DNA of 64,000 bases, from NCBI RefSeq assembly GCF_001077815.2, contig NZ_CP011310.1, positions 620,001 to 684,000 on the forward strand, read 5' to 3'. Positions 16,576 to 25,679 of the stretch are shown here, piece by piece. The position numbers were made by a program, and so were the translations under genes. The notes below the pieces were generated by a model. The model made no database searches. It was given only the letters and a program-made list of their open reading frames with translations, and was not told the DNA's origin. This stretch comes from Aurantiacibacter atlanticus. GTDB lineage: Bacteria; Pseudomonadota; Alphaproteobacteria; Sphingomonadales; Sphingomonadaceae. Positions within the stretch are counted from its first letter, which is position 1. Every line of letters starts with the position of its first letter.

Positions 16576-16743
16576 TCATTCATCGGTTTCGCTTAGATCT
16601 TCAGTGATGTCATCGGCCAGAACGCGGATACGTTCTTCGGTCCGGTCATAGCGCGCATCGAAGCTGGCTTCCCGCTCCTTACGAAGGAGGACCACCGCCA
16701 GTAAACCGGCAGCCAAAACAAGCAGGACGATTGCGGGCCGCAT
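16576..16743 (-). CDS. 55-residue single-span membrane protein at the end of the tamA-tamB operon
   Basis: A short frame whose ATG (16743-16741) overlaps the tamB stop as ATGA. The product starts MRPAIVLLVLAAGLLAVVLL, a membrane segment, continues with a basic R-K-E-R-E, and ends in a charged, acidic helix-forming tail (residues 23-55) with a terminal D-E. Orientation would be N-out or short-N with a cytoplasmic tail by the positive-inside rule. The four-base overlap, good codon usage and a plausible membrane topology support a real gene. No known family is recognised. A role beside TamB is inference from linkage. Confidence 0.6.
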   Translation of the reverse strand: MRPAIVLLVLAAGLLAVVLLRKEREASFDARYDRTEERIRVLADDITEDLSETDE

Positions 16744-19700
16744 CAATACTCGATCTGGTATTGTACGTTCACATTCGTTCCGCCGCTGCCGCCTGCTTGA
16801 CTGAGCACGGACAACACAGGTGTTAGCGCCACTTCGAGCTGGGTTGCGGTGAAACCACGTCCGTCGGTGATGATCTCGATGTAAATGTCATCGGTCAGAT
16901 ACTGGCCTGCTGCAAGCGCGGTGCCTCGCCCACTGGCTTCGTCCCCACCGAGAATGCGCAGGCGGTCAACGCCTGTCGCCGAACGCAATGTGCCCAGTGG
17001 GTTGAGCCCGCCGCCGCCGCCGCGAAGCGAATTGAGCGAGGCTGCCAGTTGCACAGCCTGAATGGCTGAAAGATTCGCGACCGAACTACCAAACAGAATA
17101 CGTGAAATGATCTCGTCCTGCGGCAGGCCGGGCGTGCTGGAAAAGGCAATCTGCGGGTCCAATGCCTTGCCGCTGACATTAACGTTGACCGTGATGCCTT
17201 CGATATCCTCGCTCGCAACGAGCGTAATACGCGGATCAAGCTCGCGCCCCCCGGTGAACTGGACATTGCCCTCGATCAGATCGAAAGACTTACCTGCGAA
17301 GCCGAGTGTCCCGCGCACCAATTCAACCCCGCCCGATATGCTCGGCATGGCGCTGGTACCGCGAATGCGCATATCTGCGCTCCATTCGCTTTCCAGCCCC
17401 ATACCGGACACATAGAGCTTTTCCGGCGCGACCAAGGCGATGTCCAATCGTAACAAGTCGAAAGCGCCCCCCGATGGGGTGGCTGGTTCATCACCGGTCA
17501 CACGCGGACGACCGCGCGGTGGCTTGAAGCGCACCCCCTGAAGCTCAGGCACTTCGACGGCACCTTGACGGATGATCTCATAGCGCGTTTCGGGCAGGAG
17601 AATACGGCCCGAAAGCAGAGCGGTTTGCCCGGCGGATTTGGTTAGGGAGAGATTGCCCGTCGCGGTCGCGTCGATGGCGCTGCTGCGCGCAAGCCGCGCT
17701 TCATCCAAATCGACCTGCACATCCATTGGATAGCCACGATCGGCGGCTAGGCTGACATAGCCGCTGGCCGACACCGTGCCATCACCTGCATTGGCCTGCA
17801 ACTGCTCGATTTCCAACCGGTCGCCAGTGAAACGCCCGCGTAGCGCCATATTGCTCAGCCGCGTGCCATAGGTCTGGTTTTCGTAGGTAAGATTATTGGC
17901 GCGGACAATCCCGGCTAGCTCCGGCGCGGATACGCGGCCTGTAAAGTCCGCAGCCACGCCCAGCGCGCCTGACAGTCTCTGGTCTGCCTGCCCCGTTAGT
18001 GAGAACAATGTATCGGCGGGGCCATTATAGCGAATGCCACCGCCTAACTGTGCCAGCATCAACCGCTCAGTCCACCCTCCATTACCGGGCGGGACTGGGG
18101 TGAGCGCCGCATTCAAGCGCCCGATAACGCTGCCGCGTTGTCGGATGACCGCGCGCGCTGCACTACCACTGTTTTGCAGCTGTCCGACGAAGCTGACATT
18201 GACCGGCTGGCTAACCGATACTGCCGTGGTGCGGGTGAAGTCTGCAATCCGCAGCCGCGCATCGGCAACGGGAAAGCTGGTTGGGGAGGCTTGCGCGAAA
18301 TCGAGGCTTCCTGTCGCCGTGCCGCCAAGTCCCAAACCGGGCTGGAAAGCGTTGGCGATTGCCAGATCGAAGGAATCCAGACGGCTCTGTACCTTCAACC
18401 CCTCGCCATATTCACCCGCGAGCCGGACGCTACCCTGCCCAAAATCGATATTCGTCGGGAGCAATTTATACGTTCTCTCAGCCGGGATGATCCTTGCAGG
18501 AGCGGTCGTTCGGAACGTGATTCCGCGCGCTCTACCTTGCAGCGATGCGCGCCACAGCTCGGGTTGCAGATCGGCGTTGGCGGAAACTCGGAACGGCACG
18601 CCGTTGGTCCCCTCTACCAGCAATTTGGCATTGCCCCGACCGCCGCGATAATCGACTAGCGCACGCATAATGCTGATATTGAACGCGCCATAAGTGGTGT
18701 CGGCGAGTTGGATATCGGCCACCAATTGCGGCGTTTCGTAAAGAACCACCTCGGCATCCACGATCGCAGAACCGATGCGGATGTTGGAAGGTCCGCCTAG
18801 CCTGGTATTGTTGGCGCGCAGGTTGACGACAGCCGATTGATATTCGCCCGTCGCCTCCAGTCTTACAATGCCGCCAAGTCCGCGGCCATTGGCATCCAGT
18901 TGCCCCACGAAAGGCCCAGCGGCACTCTGCTGCACCCGTCCTGACAAAGCGATCCCGGCAAAGTCCGCTCGGTTGATGGTGAGAGCCAACGGACCGCTAG
19001 CGGTCGTTACGGTAGCATCGGCCGTAAATGACCCGTAATCGGTGTTCCCGCTGGCATCGATGCGGTAATCGCCATTATCGCCGCGAATGTTTGCAGTGAG
19101 ATTGGTGAGACCGATAGCCAAGCCCGGACTCTGCGCATTTATGGTGGCGTTGAGGTTGGTAAGGGTGCCGGCCACGCGCACATCTACCGGCCCGTATGGT
19201 TCCGATATCGCGCTGGCAGTCAGGTTGATATGGCCGTTGGTATTATAGGTCCCACGCCCGTCAGTAACCCGCAGCAAAGGCGAATTCATTCGCAAATTGG
19301 CAAAGCGGGCAATGCCGTCCGTTCCGTAGGCAATGTCGCTGGAGGCGGTCAGATTGCCGCCGAGATACTCGCGCATGGATTCATTTAGCAATCGGGTGGA
19401 ACGCGCCTGAACCTTTCCGGTCAGGGCGAAGGCTCCATTCGCGCGTGCCTGCAATTCCATGTCAGTTTCAAAGTTGAATAAGCCGACGCTTTCCAGCCGG
19501 TAGTCATCGATCCGCCCAACGACTGCGCCAGTATAGAGTCCCTCTGCCGTATTGGCCAACAGGAGCAGCGTCGCATCAATACGGTCGGAACGAAGGCGCA
19601 TGTTGTCCGACAGGATACGCGTGCCGTCGATTGCGATATCGCCGTCAAGCCGGATATTGGCAAGCTTTCCGCCTGCTACCATGTCGAGGCCGGTTATACG

Positions 19701-20984
19701 TTTAGCTGTCGCCGAGACCGGCACAATCATGCTCGCCGTATTAACTTCGGTTCGGCCCTGCGCGCGCAGATCTTCGATACCCATATCGTTCATCATGATC
19801 TGCGTGGCACGGATATCGTATTCCACCGCAGGCGTGGCGAAAGCGCCATCCATCATCAGCATCGCACGGATGCCGCGTCCTCGGAGGTTTGGAGCGAGAG
19901 TAGAGGGCTCAAGCAGCACGAAGGCTGCCGTAAAATCATCGAAACTGTTCGCTCCAAGATCAATTTCGCCATTGGCGTCCAGGTTGAACGCATCGCTGGA
20001 TATCTGAGCCGCGACTGTCGCGCGGCGTTCCTCCAGTGCGGTGGTGATGTCAATATTGGTGACCTCGCCCAGCAATGCCGCGGTGGAAGACGGTGCGAAT
20101 TTTTGCAGTAGGGCCGACCCGACGATCCTGAACGTGCCATCACGTGCCGCCAACTCAAGAACGGCAAGCGGCGCATCGCCAAAGTCTGCGTCTAGCGTGC
20201 CGTTCCACTCGGCCCAGTCACCATCTCCCTTCAGTTGCAGATCAAGCGGCTCGGTCAACCCGACAAGCGCAGCGATCACGCCGTCTCCGGGTGCCTTGAG
20301 ATCGAGGTCGAGATCCAGCTTGTTTTCTTCGGGAACTGCGTCGAGCATCAAGGCGATACGATCACCGCCAGCTCGCCCTGCACCTGCGACGGTCGCACCG
20401 TTCAAATTCACCTTCGCCCGCGCATCGGCAATATGCACATAGCCGGACAGTGTGGCGGCGCGGGGCTCGCCGGATACGGGAGCCTCCGCCATGAACTCGG
20501 TAATCTCCACCCGATCGATATCGATATCATAATCGGGCAGGAGCGGTCCGTCGGTCGGTGGGGTTTCGTTGAACTCCGGCAGCCGTACCAGCACCATCGT
20601 CTCGGCCGTCAGCGCGTCGATATCGATATGGCTGTTTATGAAAGAGAAGGGGTGCCAATCCATGACCACTTCGGGTGAGCGGAAGAAAACGCCCTGCGGG
20701 TCTGAAATCGTCAGCCCACGAATACTCATCTCGCTATAGAGCGAGCCGTCAATCTCCTCGATCCCGATAGCCATACCGTTCTCGAATTCGAGCGCCTCAA
20801 TCTGCTGGGCGACAAATTTGCGGCCCGGATCTGTGTTTATGCCAAGCAGCACTGTGCCAATCAGCAGGATCAGCCCCAACAGTATGAACAGCAGTATTTT
20901 CCCGACGGCCTTCCATCGGTGACTTTGCGGCCTTTCGGCCCTCGGCTGATCTTCGGTTTCGATCGTCGCAATATCCTCGACCAT
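16743..20984 (-). CDS. tamB: TamB, inner-membrane-anchored translocation and assembly module
   Basis: A 1413-residue AsmA-like bridge protein that spans the periplasm with TamA and takes part in outer-membrane protein insertion and phospholipid transport. One N-terminal anchor at about 29-49 (ILLFILLGLILLIGTVLLGI) is followed by a long series of beta-strand repeats. The C-terminal DUF490/TamB domain contains YVSGMGLESEWSADMRIRG, GSFDLIEGNVQF-like strands, DPQIAFSSTPGLPQDEIISR and ends in a barrel-like strand (N-V-Q-Y-Q-I-E-Y). Length is typical (1200-1500). The ATG shares one base with the tamA stop, giving the usual tamA-tamB pair. Confidence 0.93.
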   Translation of the reverse strand: MVEDIATIETEDQPRAERPQSHRWKAVGKILLFILLGLILLIGTVLLGINTDPGRKFVAQQIEALEFENGMAIGIEEIDGSLYSEMSIRGLTISDPQGVFFRSPEVVMDWHPFSFINSHIDIDALTAETMVLVRLPEFNETPPTDGPLLPDYDIDIDRVEITEFMAEAPVSGEPRAATLSGYVHIADARAKVNLNGATVAGAGRAGGDRIALMLDAVPEENKLDLDLDLKAPGDGVIAALVGLTEPLDLQLKGDGDWAEWNGTLDADFGDAPLAVLELAARDGTFRIVGSALLQKFAPSSTAALLGEVTNIDITTALEERRATVAAQISSDAFNLDANGEIDLGANSFDDFTAAFVLLEPSTLAPNLRGRGIRAMLMMDGAFATPAVEYDIRATQIMMNDMGIEDLRAQGRTEVNTASMIVPVSATAKRITGLDMVAGGKLANIRLDGDIAIDGTRILSDNMRLRSDRIDATLLLLANTAEGLYTGAVVGRIDDYRLESVGLFNFETDMELQARANGAFALTGKVQARSTRLLNESMREYLGGNLTASSDIAYGTDGIARFANLRMNSPLLRVTDGRGTYNTNGHINLTASAISEPYGPVDVRVAGTLTNLNATINAQSPGLAIGLTNLTANIRGDNGDYRIDASGNTDYGSFTADATVTTASGPLALTINRADFAGIALSGRVQQSAAGPFVGQLDANGRGLGGIVRLEATGEYQSAVVNLRANNTRLGGPSNIRIGSAIVDAEVVLYETPQLVADIQLADTTYGAFNISIMRALVDYRGGRGNAKLLVEGTNGVPFRVSANADLQPELWRASLQGRARGITFRTTAPARIIPAERTYKLLPTNIDFGQGSVRLAGEYGEGLKVQSRLDSFDLAIANAFQPGLGLGGTATGSLDFAQASPTSFPVADARLRIADFTRTTAVSVSQPVNVSFVGQLQNSGSAARAVIRQRGSVIGRLNAALTPVPPGNGGWTERLMLAQLGGGIRYNGPADTLFSLTGQADQRLSGALGVAADFTGRVSAPELAGIVRANNLTYENQTYGTRLSNMALRGRFTGDRLEIEQLQANAGDGTVSASGYVSLAADRGYPMDVQVDLDEARLARSSAIDATATGNLSLTKSAGQTALLSGRILLPETRYEIIRQGAVEVPELQGVRFKPPRGRPRVTGDEPATPSGGAFDLLRLDIALVAPEKLYVSGMGLESEWSADMRIRGTSAMPSISGGVELVRGTLGFAGKSFDLIEGNVQFTGGRELDPRITLVASEDIEGITVNVNVSGKALDPQIAFSSTPGLPQDEIISRILFGSSVANLSAIQAVQLAASLNSLRGGGGGLNPLGTLRSATGVDRLRILGGDEASGRGTALAAGQYLTDDIYIEIITDGRGFTATQLEVALTPVLSVLSQAGGSGGTNVNVQYQIEY

Positions 20985-23302
20985 CAGAACGCCTGCCCGA
21001 TCGAGATATAGACGGCGAAAGAGCTTTCACCTGGCTGTCTGTCCAGCGGCATGGCAATATCGAAACGCAGCGGCCCGAAATTGGTATAATAGCGACCGCC
21101 GACGCCTGCCCCGTAACGCAGGCCAGAAAAATCCGGGGTCGAGCCTTCATAGACCTGCCCTGCGTCGACAAAACCGACCACGCCGAAATCACCGAAGCGG
21201 TAGCGCACTTCGGCAGCAACCTCATTCACGGCCAGTCCACCAATTGGGTTCAGCTCGAATTCGTCTGCGGTCTCCTCTGGATCGTCTGGATCGAAATCCG
21301 GATTGCGTTCCTGCACCTTGGGGCCAAGTTGCTGGAAGCCAAAGCCACGCACAGAGCCGCCGCCGCCTGCGTAAAAACGTCGTGATGGTGCGATGTCCGA
21401 CCGGTCCACCCCCTGTATCGAGCCGACTCTCAAGCGGCTCGCCAGCACGATAGAATCGCCGATGGGAAAATAGGCCGAGCTATCCAATATTCCGCGAACA
21501 TAAGGGCTGAATCCGTCCTGCAACGAACCTTCAGGCTGCACGAATGCGCGCAGGCGAAAGCCACTGGTAGGGTCAAGCAGACTGGTGGTGGTGTCGAAGC
21601 CGGCCTGGCCCGTCAGTGCGCCGATAAAGTAGGTCCGATCCACGCGCTCGCCCAGATCGAAGTCGAAGCTTTCCTCGACCGACGCGATGACTTCTGCGCC
21701 ATAGGCAAAGGTGAAACGCTTTTGCCAGAGGGGGGTGGAGGAATAGCTGATAAGCCCGCCCAGCCGACCAGTAAACGCCTCGAATGCATCGTAATTTGTG
21801 TGCGAAGCGTTCAGTCCGATTTCTATCGTCCGATCGCGGCGATCGGCGTTTGACCGGCGAAACGTCACGCCAGCACCCTGTTCCTGCGTGCCCAGCACCG
21901 CCGAAGCGATTAACGCACCTTCGGGCGGGAAAAGGTTGCGATGGGTCCAGCTGCCTTCCAGCAGGAAGCCCTGTCCGGTGCCAAAACCGGCGCTGGCCCC
22001 CAGCGAACGTGGCGGCCCAGCATTCTGTTCGACTGCGATGTTGACGAATTGGGTATCGTCTTCTGCCACTTCGCCAGTCTGTTCGGGTTGCACCGTGACG
22101 GTATTGAACAGGCCGGTAGCGACCAACGCATCACGCAGATCGTCCACCTTGTGGCTGTCATACAATTCGCCGCGCTCGAACCGCGCCAGAACACCAATGT
22201 GCTCTGCATCGAAAGCCAGGTCCCCGATGGTGGTAAACCTGCCAAACCGCGCGCGCGGCCCGGTATCGACGGACAATGTATAGACGCCGTCCGATGTTTC
22301 CTGATCCAGTAGAATATCCCGCTGCCCGATTTTCACAAAGGGATAGCCTTGTTGCGGCAAGGCTACGGCAACCTGCGCCTCGGCCCCCTGTACACGCGTG
22401 GCGATAATCGGCTCTCCAACCTGCAAGGCGAGATTCTCACGAATCAGATCGGTCGGGGTGGTCGGCTGTGCTTCGATGACAATGTCGGAGAATACAAAAC
22501 GCGTGCCCGGCGCGGCATTCAAAATAGCGGTCAGCGGTTGTCCGTTTTCCGCCTCGGATCGTTCGATACTCGTCTCGACCTTCGCATCATACCAGCCTTC
22601 GGAGCGTAGCAACCGCTGGAGCAGGAAGCTGTCCTCCTCTACCCGCGCCGCAAGCATCGCGACGTTCGAGACCTCGCCACCATTGTTCTCAAGCGCGGAA
22701 AGGCCTCTGAACGTTCCAGCGAGATCGATTTCGGTCTGTTCGTCGGCTTCTTCAAGACCATTTAGGGCGATGCCATATTCGACGGTCAAGACTTCGTCAT
22801 CACTTGCGTCTTCAGCGAACTCGATATCGCGAACTTCGAATTCCTCCAATGGCGATAGTGGTTCGAGCAATTCGGTATCGCGAATCGGGGCGTCAGCGAT
22901 TTCCTCGTTGCGGTCGCCATCGACAAGCTCGGGCAGGAGCAATGACGTCTCAGCTGTGAAGGTGTCCGCATCCGCATCTGGGTTTTCTTCAGCGAAGCGG
23001 CGTTCGAATTCTTCGATGCTTTCCAGCTCGGACTGCAATTCGGGGTCGTCCTCCCCCAATTCCGGTATCTCGTTGCTAAATTCCTCGTCGGAGATTATCT
23101 CCTCGACCGGTGGCAATCCTGCTCCGGACGGAGGCGACGGAACGGGGATCGCCCCAGCTTCCAGCTCTCCTTCATCGTCTTGTTGGCCATCATCTTGCGC
23201 GAGCGCCGTTTGCGCAGATAGCCAAGCCACTGCGATAACTAATCCGGAGAGCCCGCCACGAAGGCGGGCGCGAAAGATGAAACCTGTCGTTGCTACCGCC
23301 AT
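20984..23302 (-). CDS. tamA: TamA, Omp85-family outer-membrane assembly protein with a long acidic N-terminal region
   Basis: A 772-residue BamA-like protein. A signal sequence (residues about 10-36, ending L-A-Q) is followed by roughly 150 residues very rich in Asp and Glu with prolines, then POTRA-like domains (about 200-420, for example LQVGEPIIATRVQGAEAQV and YTLSVDTGPRARFGRFT) and a 16-strand barrel from about 430 containing the Omp85 signature region RRFYAGGGGSVRGFGFQ and ending in aromatic F. E. coli TamA has 577 residues, so the acidic region accounts for most of the excess. Start 23302 is chosen because it gives a proper signal peptide; the frame is open to 23380. First gene of the operon with tamB. 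Confidence 0.9.
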   Translation of the reverse strand: MAVATTGFIFRARLRGGLSGLVIAVAWLSAQTALAQDDGQQDDEGELEAGAIPVPSPPSGAGLPPVEEIISDEEFSNEIPELGEDDPELQSELESIEEFERRFAEENPDADADTFTAETSLLLPELVDGDRNEEIADAPIRDTELLEPLSPLEEFEVRDIEFAEDASDDEVLTVEYGIALNGLEEADEQTEIDLAGTFRGLSALENNGGEVSNVAMLAARVEEDSFLLQRLLRSEGWYDAKVETSIERSEAENGQPLTAILNAAPGTRFVFSDIVIEAQPTTPTDLIRENLALQVGEPIIATRVQGAEAQVAVALPQQGYPFVKIGQRDILLDQETSDGVYTLSVDTGPRARFGRFTTIGDLAFDAEHIGVLARFERGELYDSHKVDDLRDALVATGLFNTVTVQPEQTGEVAEDDTQFVNIAVEQNAGPPRSLGASAGFGTGQGFLLEGSWTHRNLFPPEGALIASAVLGTQEQGAGVTFRRSNADRRDRTIEIGLNASHTNYDAFEAFTGRLGGLISYSSTPLWQKRFTFAYGAEVIASVEESFDFDLGERVDRTYFIGALTGQAGFDTTTSLLDPTSGFRLRAFVQPEGSLQDGFSPYVRGILDSSAYFPIGDSIVLASRLRVGSIQGVDRSDIAPSRRFYAGGGGSVRGFGFQQLGPKVQERNPDFDPDDPEETADEFELNPIGGLAVNEVAAEVRYRFGDFGVVGFVDAGQVYEGSTPDFSGLRYGAGVGGRYYTNFGPLRFDIAMPLDRQPGESSFAVYISIGQAF

Positions 23303-23405
23303 TGGATCTACGAATTTGGTTCTTTCCTGCGTATGAAACGCATCAGGCAACCGGAATAAGAACCGGTGCCTTTTCAGCATGATACGAAAGGGCTAATACC
23401 TCACT

Positions 23406-24464
23406 ATGAAGCGACAGCCTATAGACGATAGCCCGCCCGGCGCAAATGCCGCTTCCCCGCTTGGCCTGCCGTGGGCCGCCTGGAAGCAAATCGTCAAGCG
23501 AATGTGGATAATGATGGGATTCCACAATTTGCCCCTGCTGGCCGGGGGCACGGCATTCTTCGTGTTCCTTGCAATTACGCCGCTGCTGGCCGCTACAGTG
23601 ATGACCTATGGTCTGCTGGGCAATGTAAACACCGTGCAGCGCCAGATGATGACCATTGTGGAGCTGGTTCCGGCAGAAGCCGCCGGTATGATTGAAGAAC
23701 AATTACTCGCAGTTGTCACCACCAGTTCGGGGGTGACGGGCCTTACCCTGTTTCTTTCTCTCGCTCTCGCCATTTTCGGGGGGATGCGTGCGGCCAACGG
23801 ACTGATCGGCGCGCTCAACATAATCAACTCGGAACGCGAATCGCGCAACATCATCTCCAAGACGCTGCAAGCCATTGGCTTGACTGCAGCGGCTATTATG
23901 ATCGCACTGACCGGTTTGGTCAGCGGCGGTGTCGTAACATGGCTTCAAACGCAGACGGGCGATTTGATTGGGCCTGTGGCAGAAGGGTTCTACAAGCTGC
24001 TCGCCTGGTTTCTGGCAATGGTGCTGGGCACCACCGGTTTTGCGCTAATCATGCGTTACGGTCCGGACCGTCGATCGGCGAAGTGGCGCTGGCTCTCGCC
24101 CGGATCACTGTTAGCGACCTTCGCATGGGTCGCGGTGTCGTTCAGCTTTTCGCTCTATGTCCGCTATGTCAGCGATTACAACGCTACCTATGGTTCGCTA
24201 TCGGCAATCGTGGTGTTCTTGATGTGGTTGTTCCTGACAAGCTACGCCATTTTGGTCGGTGCGCTACTGAATGCAGAGGTAGAGCGGCAGACCCATGTGG
24301 ATACGACCGTTGGTGAGGATCGTCCGATTGGCGAACGGGGCGCAGTGATGGCCGATACAATGCTGGATGCTCCCGTCGATGCTGAGCTGCTGGAGAAGAG
24401 GCGCCAGCGCCATTCAGAGCGTAGGGCGAAACGGGCATCAACCGATTCGCACAAGGTTAGCTAA
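23406..24464 (+). CDS. YihY/BrkB-family inner-membrane protein
   Basis: A 352-residue polytopic membrane protein with about six spans. Family signatures are the start of the first helix (FHNLPLLAGGTAFFVFLAITPLLAA, about 40-64, with the small-residue A-G-G-T-A-F pattern), GGMRAANGLIGALNIIN (about 125-141) and the late YNATYGSLSAIVVFLMWLF (about 258-276). The C-terminal tail is basic and hydrophilic. It was once called ribonuclease BN, but the family is not an RNase and its function is unsettled; roles in envelope or lipid transport are suspected. It is divergent from tamA, and the 103 bases between must hold both promoters. Confidence 0.88.
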   Translation: MKRQPIDDSPPGANAASPLGLPWAAWKQIVKRMWIMMGFHNLPLLAGGTAFFVFLAITPLLAATVMTYGLLGNVNTVQRQMMTIVELVPAEAAGMIEEQLLAVVTTSSGVTGLTLFLSLALAIFGGMRAANGLIGALNIINSERESRNIISKTLQAIGLTAAAIMIALTGLVSGGVVTWLQTQTGDLIGPVAEGFYKLLAWFLAMVLGTTGFALIMRYGPDRRSAKWRWLSPGSLLATFAWVAVSFSFSLYVRYVSDYNATYGSLSAIVVFLMWLFLTSYAILVGALLNAEVERQTHVDTTVGEDRPIGERGAVMADTMLDAPVDAELLEKRRQRHSERRAKRASTDSHKVS

Positions 24465-24589
24465 GCGAGAATTCGCAAGATATGACGACTTAAGCGCGCT
24501 CTCAGCGAGCTCTCCTTCAGTAGCAATTCTGCCTCTTAATTTGTCAGATTGGGTGCTAAGAAATTTGACTGCCTAGGACTGCATAACAG

Positions 24590-24895
24590 AGCGCGCTGAC
24601 ATGGTTTAAGCTTGCTTTGGTGACCTCGAAGCCTACGCCTAGGCGCTGGAAGTTGGTCGCAAGCGTGCGCCGAAGGTTGTGCACGCGCCAGGGTGGTAGC
24701 GGCTCGCCAAGCTTTTGCTCAATGAGGCCGTCCAGTTTCTTCTTGCCCTTGGCGTAGCCGGTGAACCCTACCCTGCTTGATGTGGCAAAAACGCCCCCCT
24801 TCTTCGACAGTTCGCGCCGCCCACCTTCCGATCGAGTTCGGCAACGGCCCGTTCGTTTAGCGGAATTCGTGGCGAGAGATCGAAAATGGTGGAGT
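24590..24895 (-). pseudogene. Tyrosine-recombinase (phage-type integrase) relic
   Basis: On the minus strand, in one frame, the translation reads IFDLSPRIPLNERAVAELDR then K-V-G-G (about 24824-24893). After a shift of one base another frame continues RRELSKKGGVFATSSRVGF, TGYAKGKKKLDGLIEQKLG, EPLPPWRVHNLRRTLATNF, QRLGVGFEVTKASLNHVS (about 24600-24825). H-N-L-R-R-T is the box II H-x-x-R motif and L-N-H-V corresponds to the L-x-H motif of the catalytic domain, as in sphingomonad island integrases. The catalytic Tyr segment and the N-terminal domain are absent. It is too short for the ORF threshold and broken by a frameshift, so it is a dead fragment of a mobile element. Confidence 0.82.
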
Positions 24896-24941
24896 AGGCA
24901 AAAGCCTGCAAAAGCTCAGGTTTTTACCAAAAACCGCCGTA

Positions 24942-25643
24942 TCAGCGTCGTCTGAATCGAAAGTACCAGACTTCGTGGCCATAGGTATTGCGCGCCTTGT
25001 ATTCATAGCGCGTTTCCGGCCAGCCTGACGGGCGCCTCTGGAAGTCCTGCGGCCCTTCCACCATCCAGTCAAAATCATCGCGAAACCGCCGCATGACCAT
25101 CAGCGCATGGCGGACATAGACGGGATGATCGGTGCCGAAGCGAAATTCACCGCCGGGTTTGAGCTTGTCTGCAATGAGGCGCACCGGGCCGTCATTCATC
25201 ATCCGGCGCTTGGCGTGCTTCGCCTTGGGCCAGGGGTCTGGATGGAGCAGATAGGCCATGGTCAACGCGCCATCGGGGAGGCGCTGCAACACATCCAGCG
25301 CATCGCCATGATGCAGCCGGATATTGGCCAGCGTCCCATCGCGCACATGGGTCAGCGCCTGCGCCACACCGTTCAGAAACGGCTCTGCCCCGATGAAGCC
25401 GTGATCGGGCAACAGATCTGCGCGATAGGCAAGATGCTCGCCTCCGCCAAAGCCGATCTCGAAATGGAGCGGACGGTCCTCTCCGAAAAGCTTCGCCGCC
25501 GTAACCTCGCCTTCAGTCGGGACCGCGATCTGTGGCAATAGCCTGTCGACCAGTTCCTGCTGTGCGGCGCGCAGGGGCTTGCCCTGGCTTCGTCCGTAAA
25601 GCCTTTTCAGCGTAGTGGGATCGCCTTCCTTGTGGGCGCTCAT
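24942..25643 (-). CDS. trmB: tRNA (guanine-N7-)-methyltransferase
   Basis: A 233-residue SAM-dependent enzyme that makes m7G46 in tRNA. It has the family motifs HFEIGFGGGEHL (about 75-86, SAM binding), IGAEPFLNGVAQAL, IRLHHGDALDVL, the catalytic-region LLHPDPWPKAKHAKRR (about 128-143) and FGTDHPVYVRHAL. ATG 25643 has AGGA upstream. In many alphaproteobacteria trmB follows metK; here it is 16 kb away and flanked at its 3' end by an integrase relic. Confidence 0.95.
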   Translation of the reverse strand: MSAHKEGDPTTLKRLYGRSQGKPLRAAQQELVDRLLPQIAVPTEGEVTAAKLFGEDRPLHFEIGFGGGEHLAYRADLLPDHGFIGAEPFLNGVAQALTHVRDGTLANIRLHHGDALDVLQRLPDGALTMAYLLHPDPWPKAKHAKRRMMNDGPVRLIADKLKPGGEFRFGTDHPVYVRHALMVMRRFRDDFDWMVEGPQDFQRRPSGWPETRYEYKARNTYGHEVWYFRFRRR

Positions 25644-25679
25644 CGTGCAAATCCTGACATGCGCGCCGCGTTAGCGCGC

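Noticed and set aside
22398..23336. 312-residue Ser-rich plus-strand ORF opposite tamA
   Set aside because: Opposite the acidic region of TamA; Ser richness results from complementing GAA/GAT codons. The tamA frame has clear domains.
24465..24589. tRNA or attachment site beside the integrase relic
   Set aside because: No cloverleaf, anticodon arm or direct repeat pair could be recognised in the flanks.
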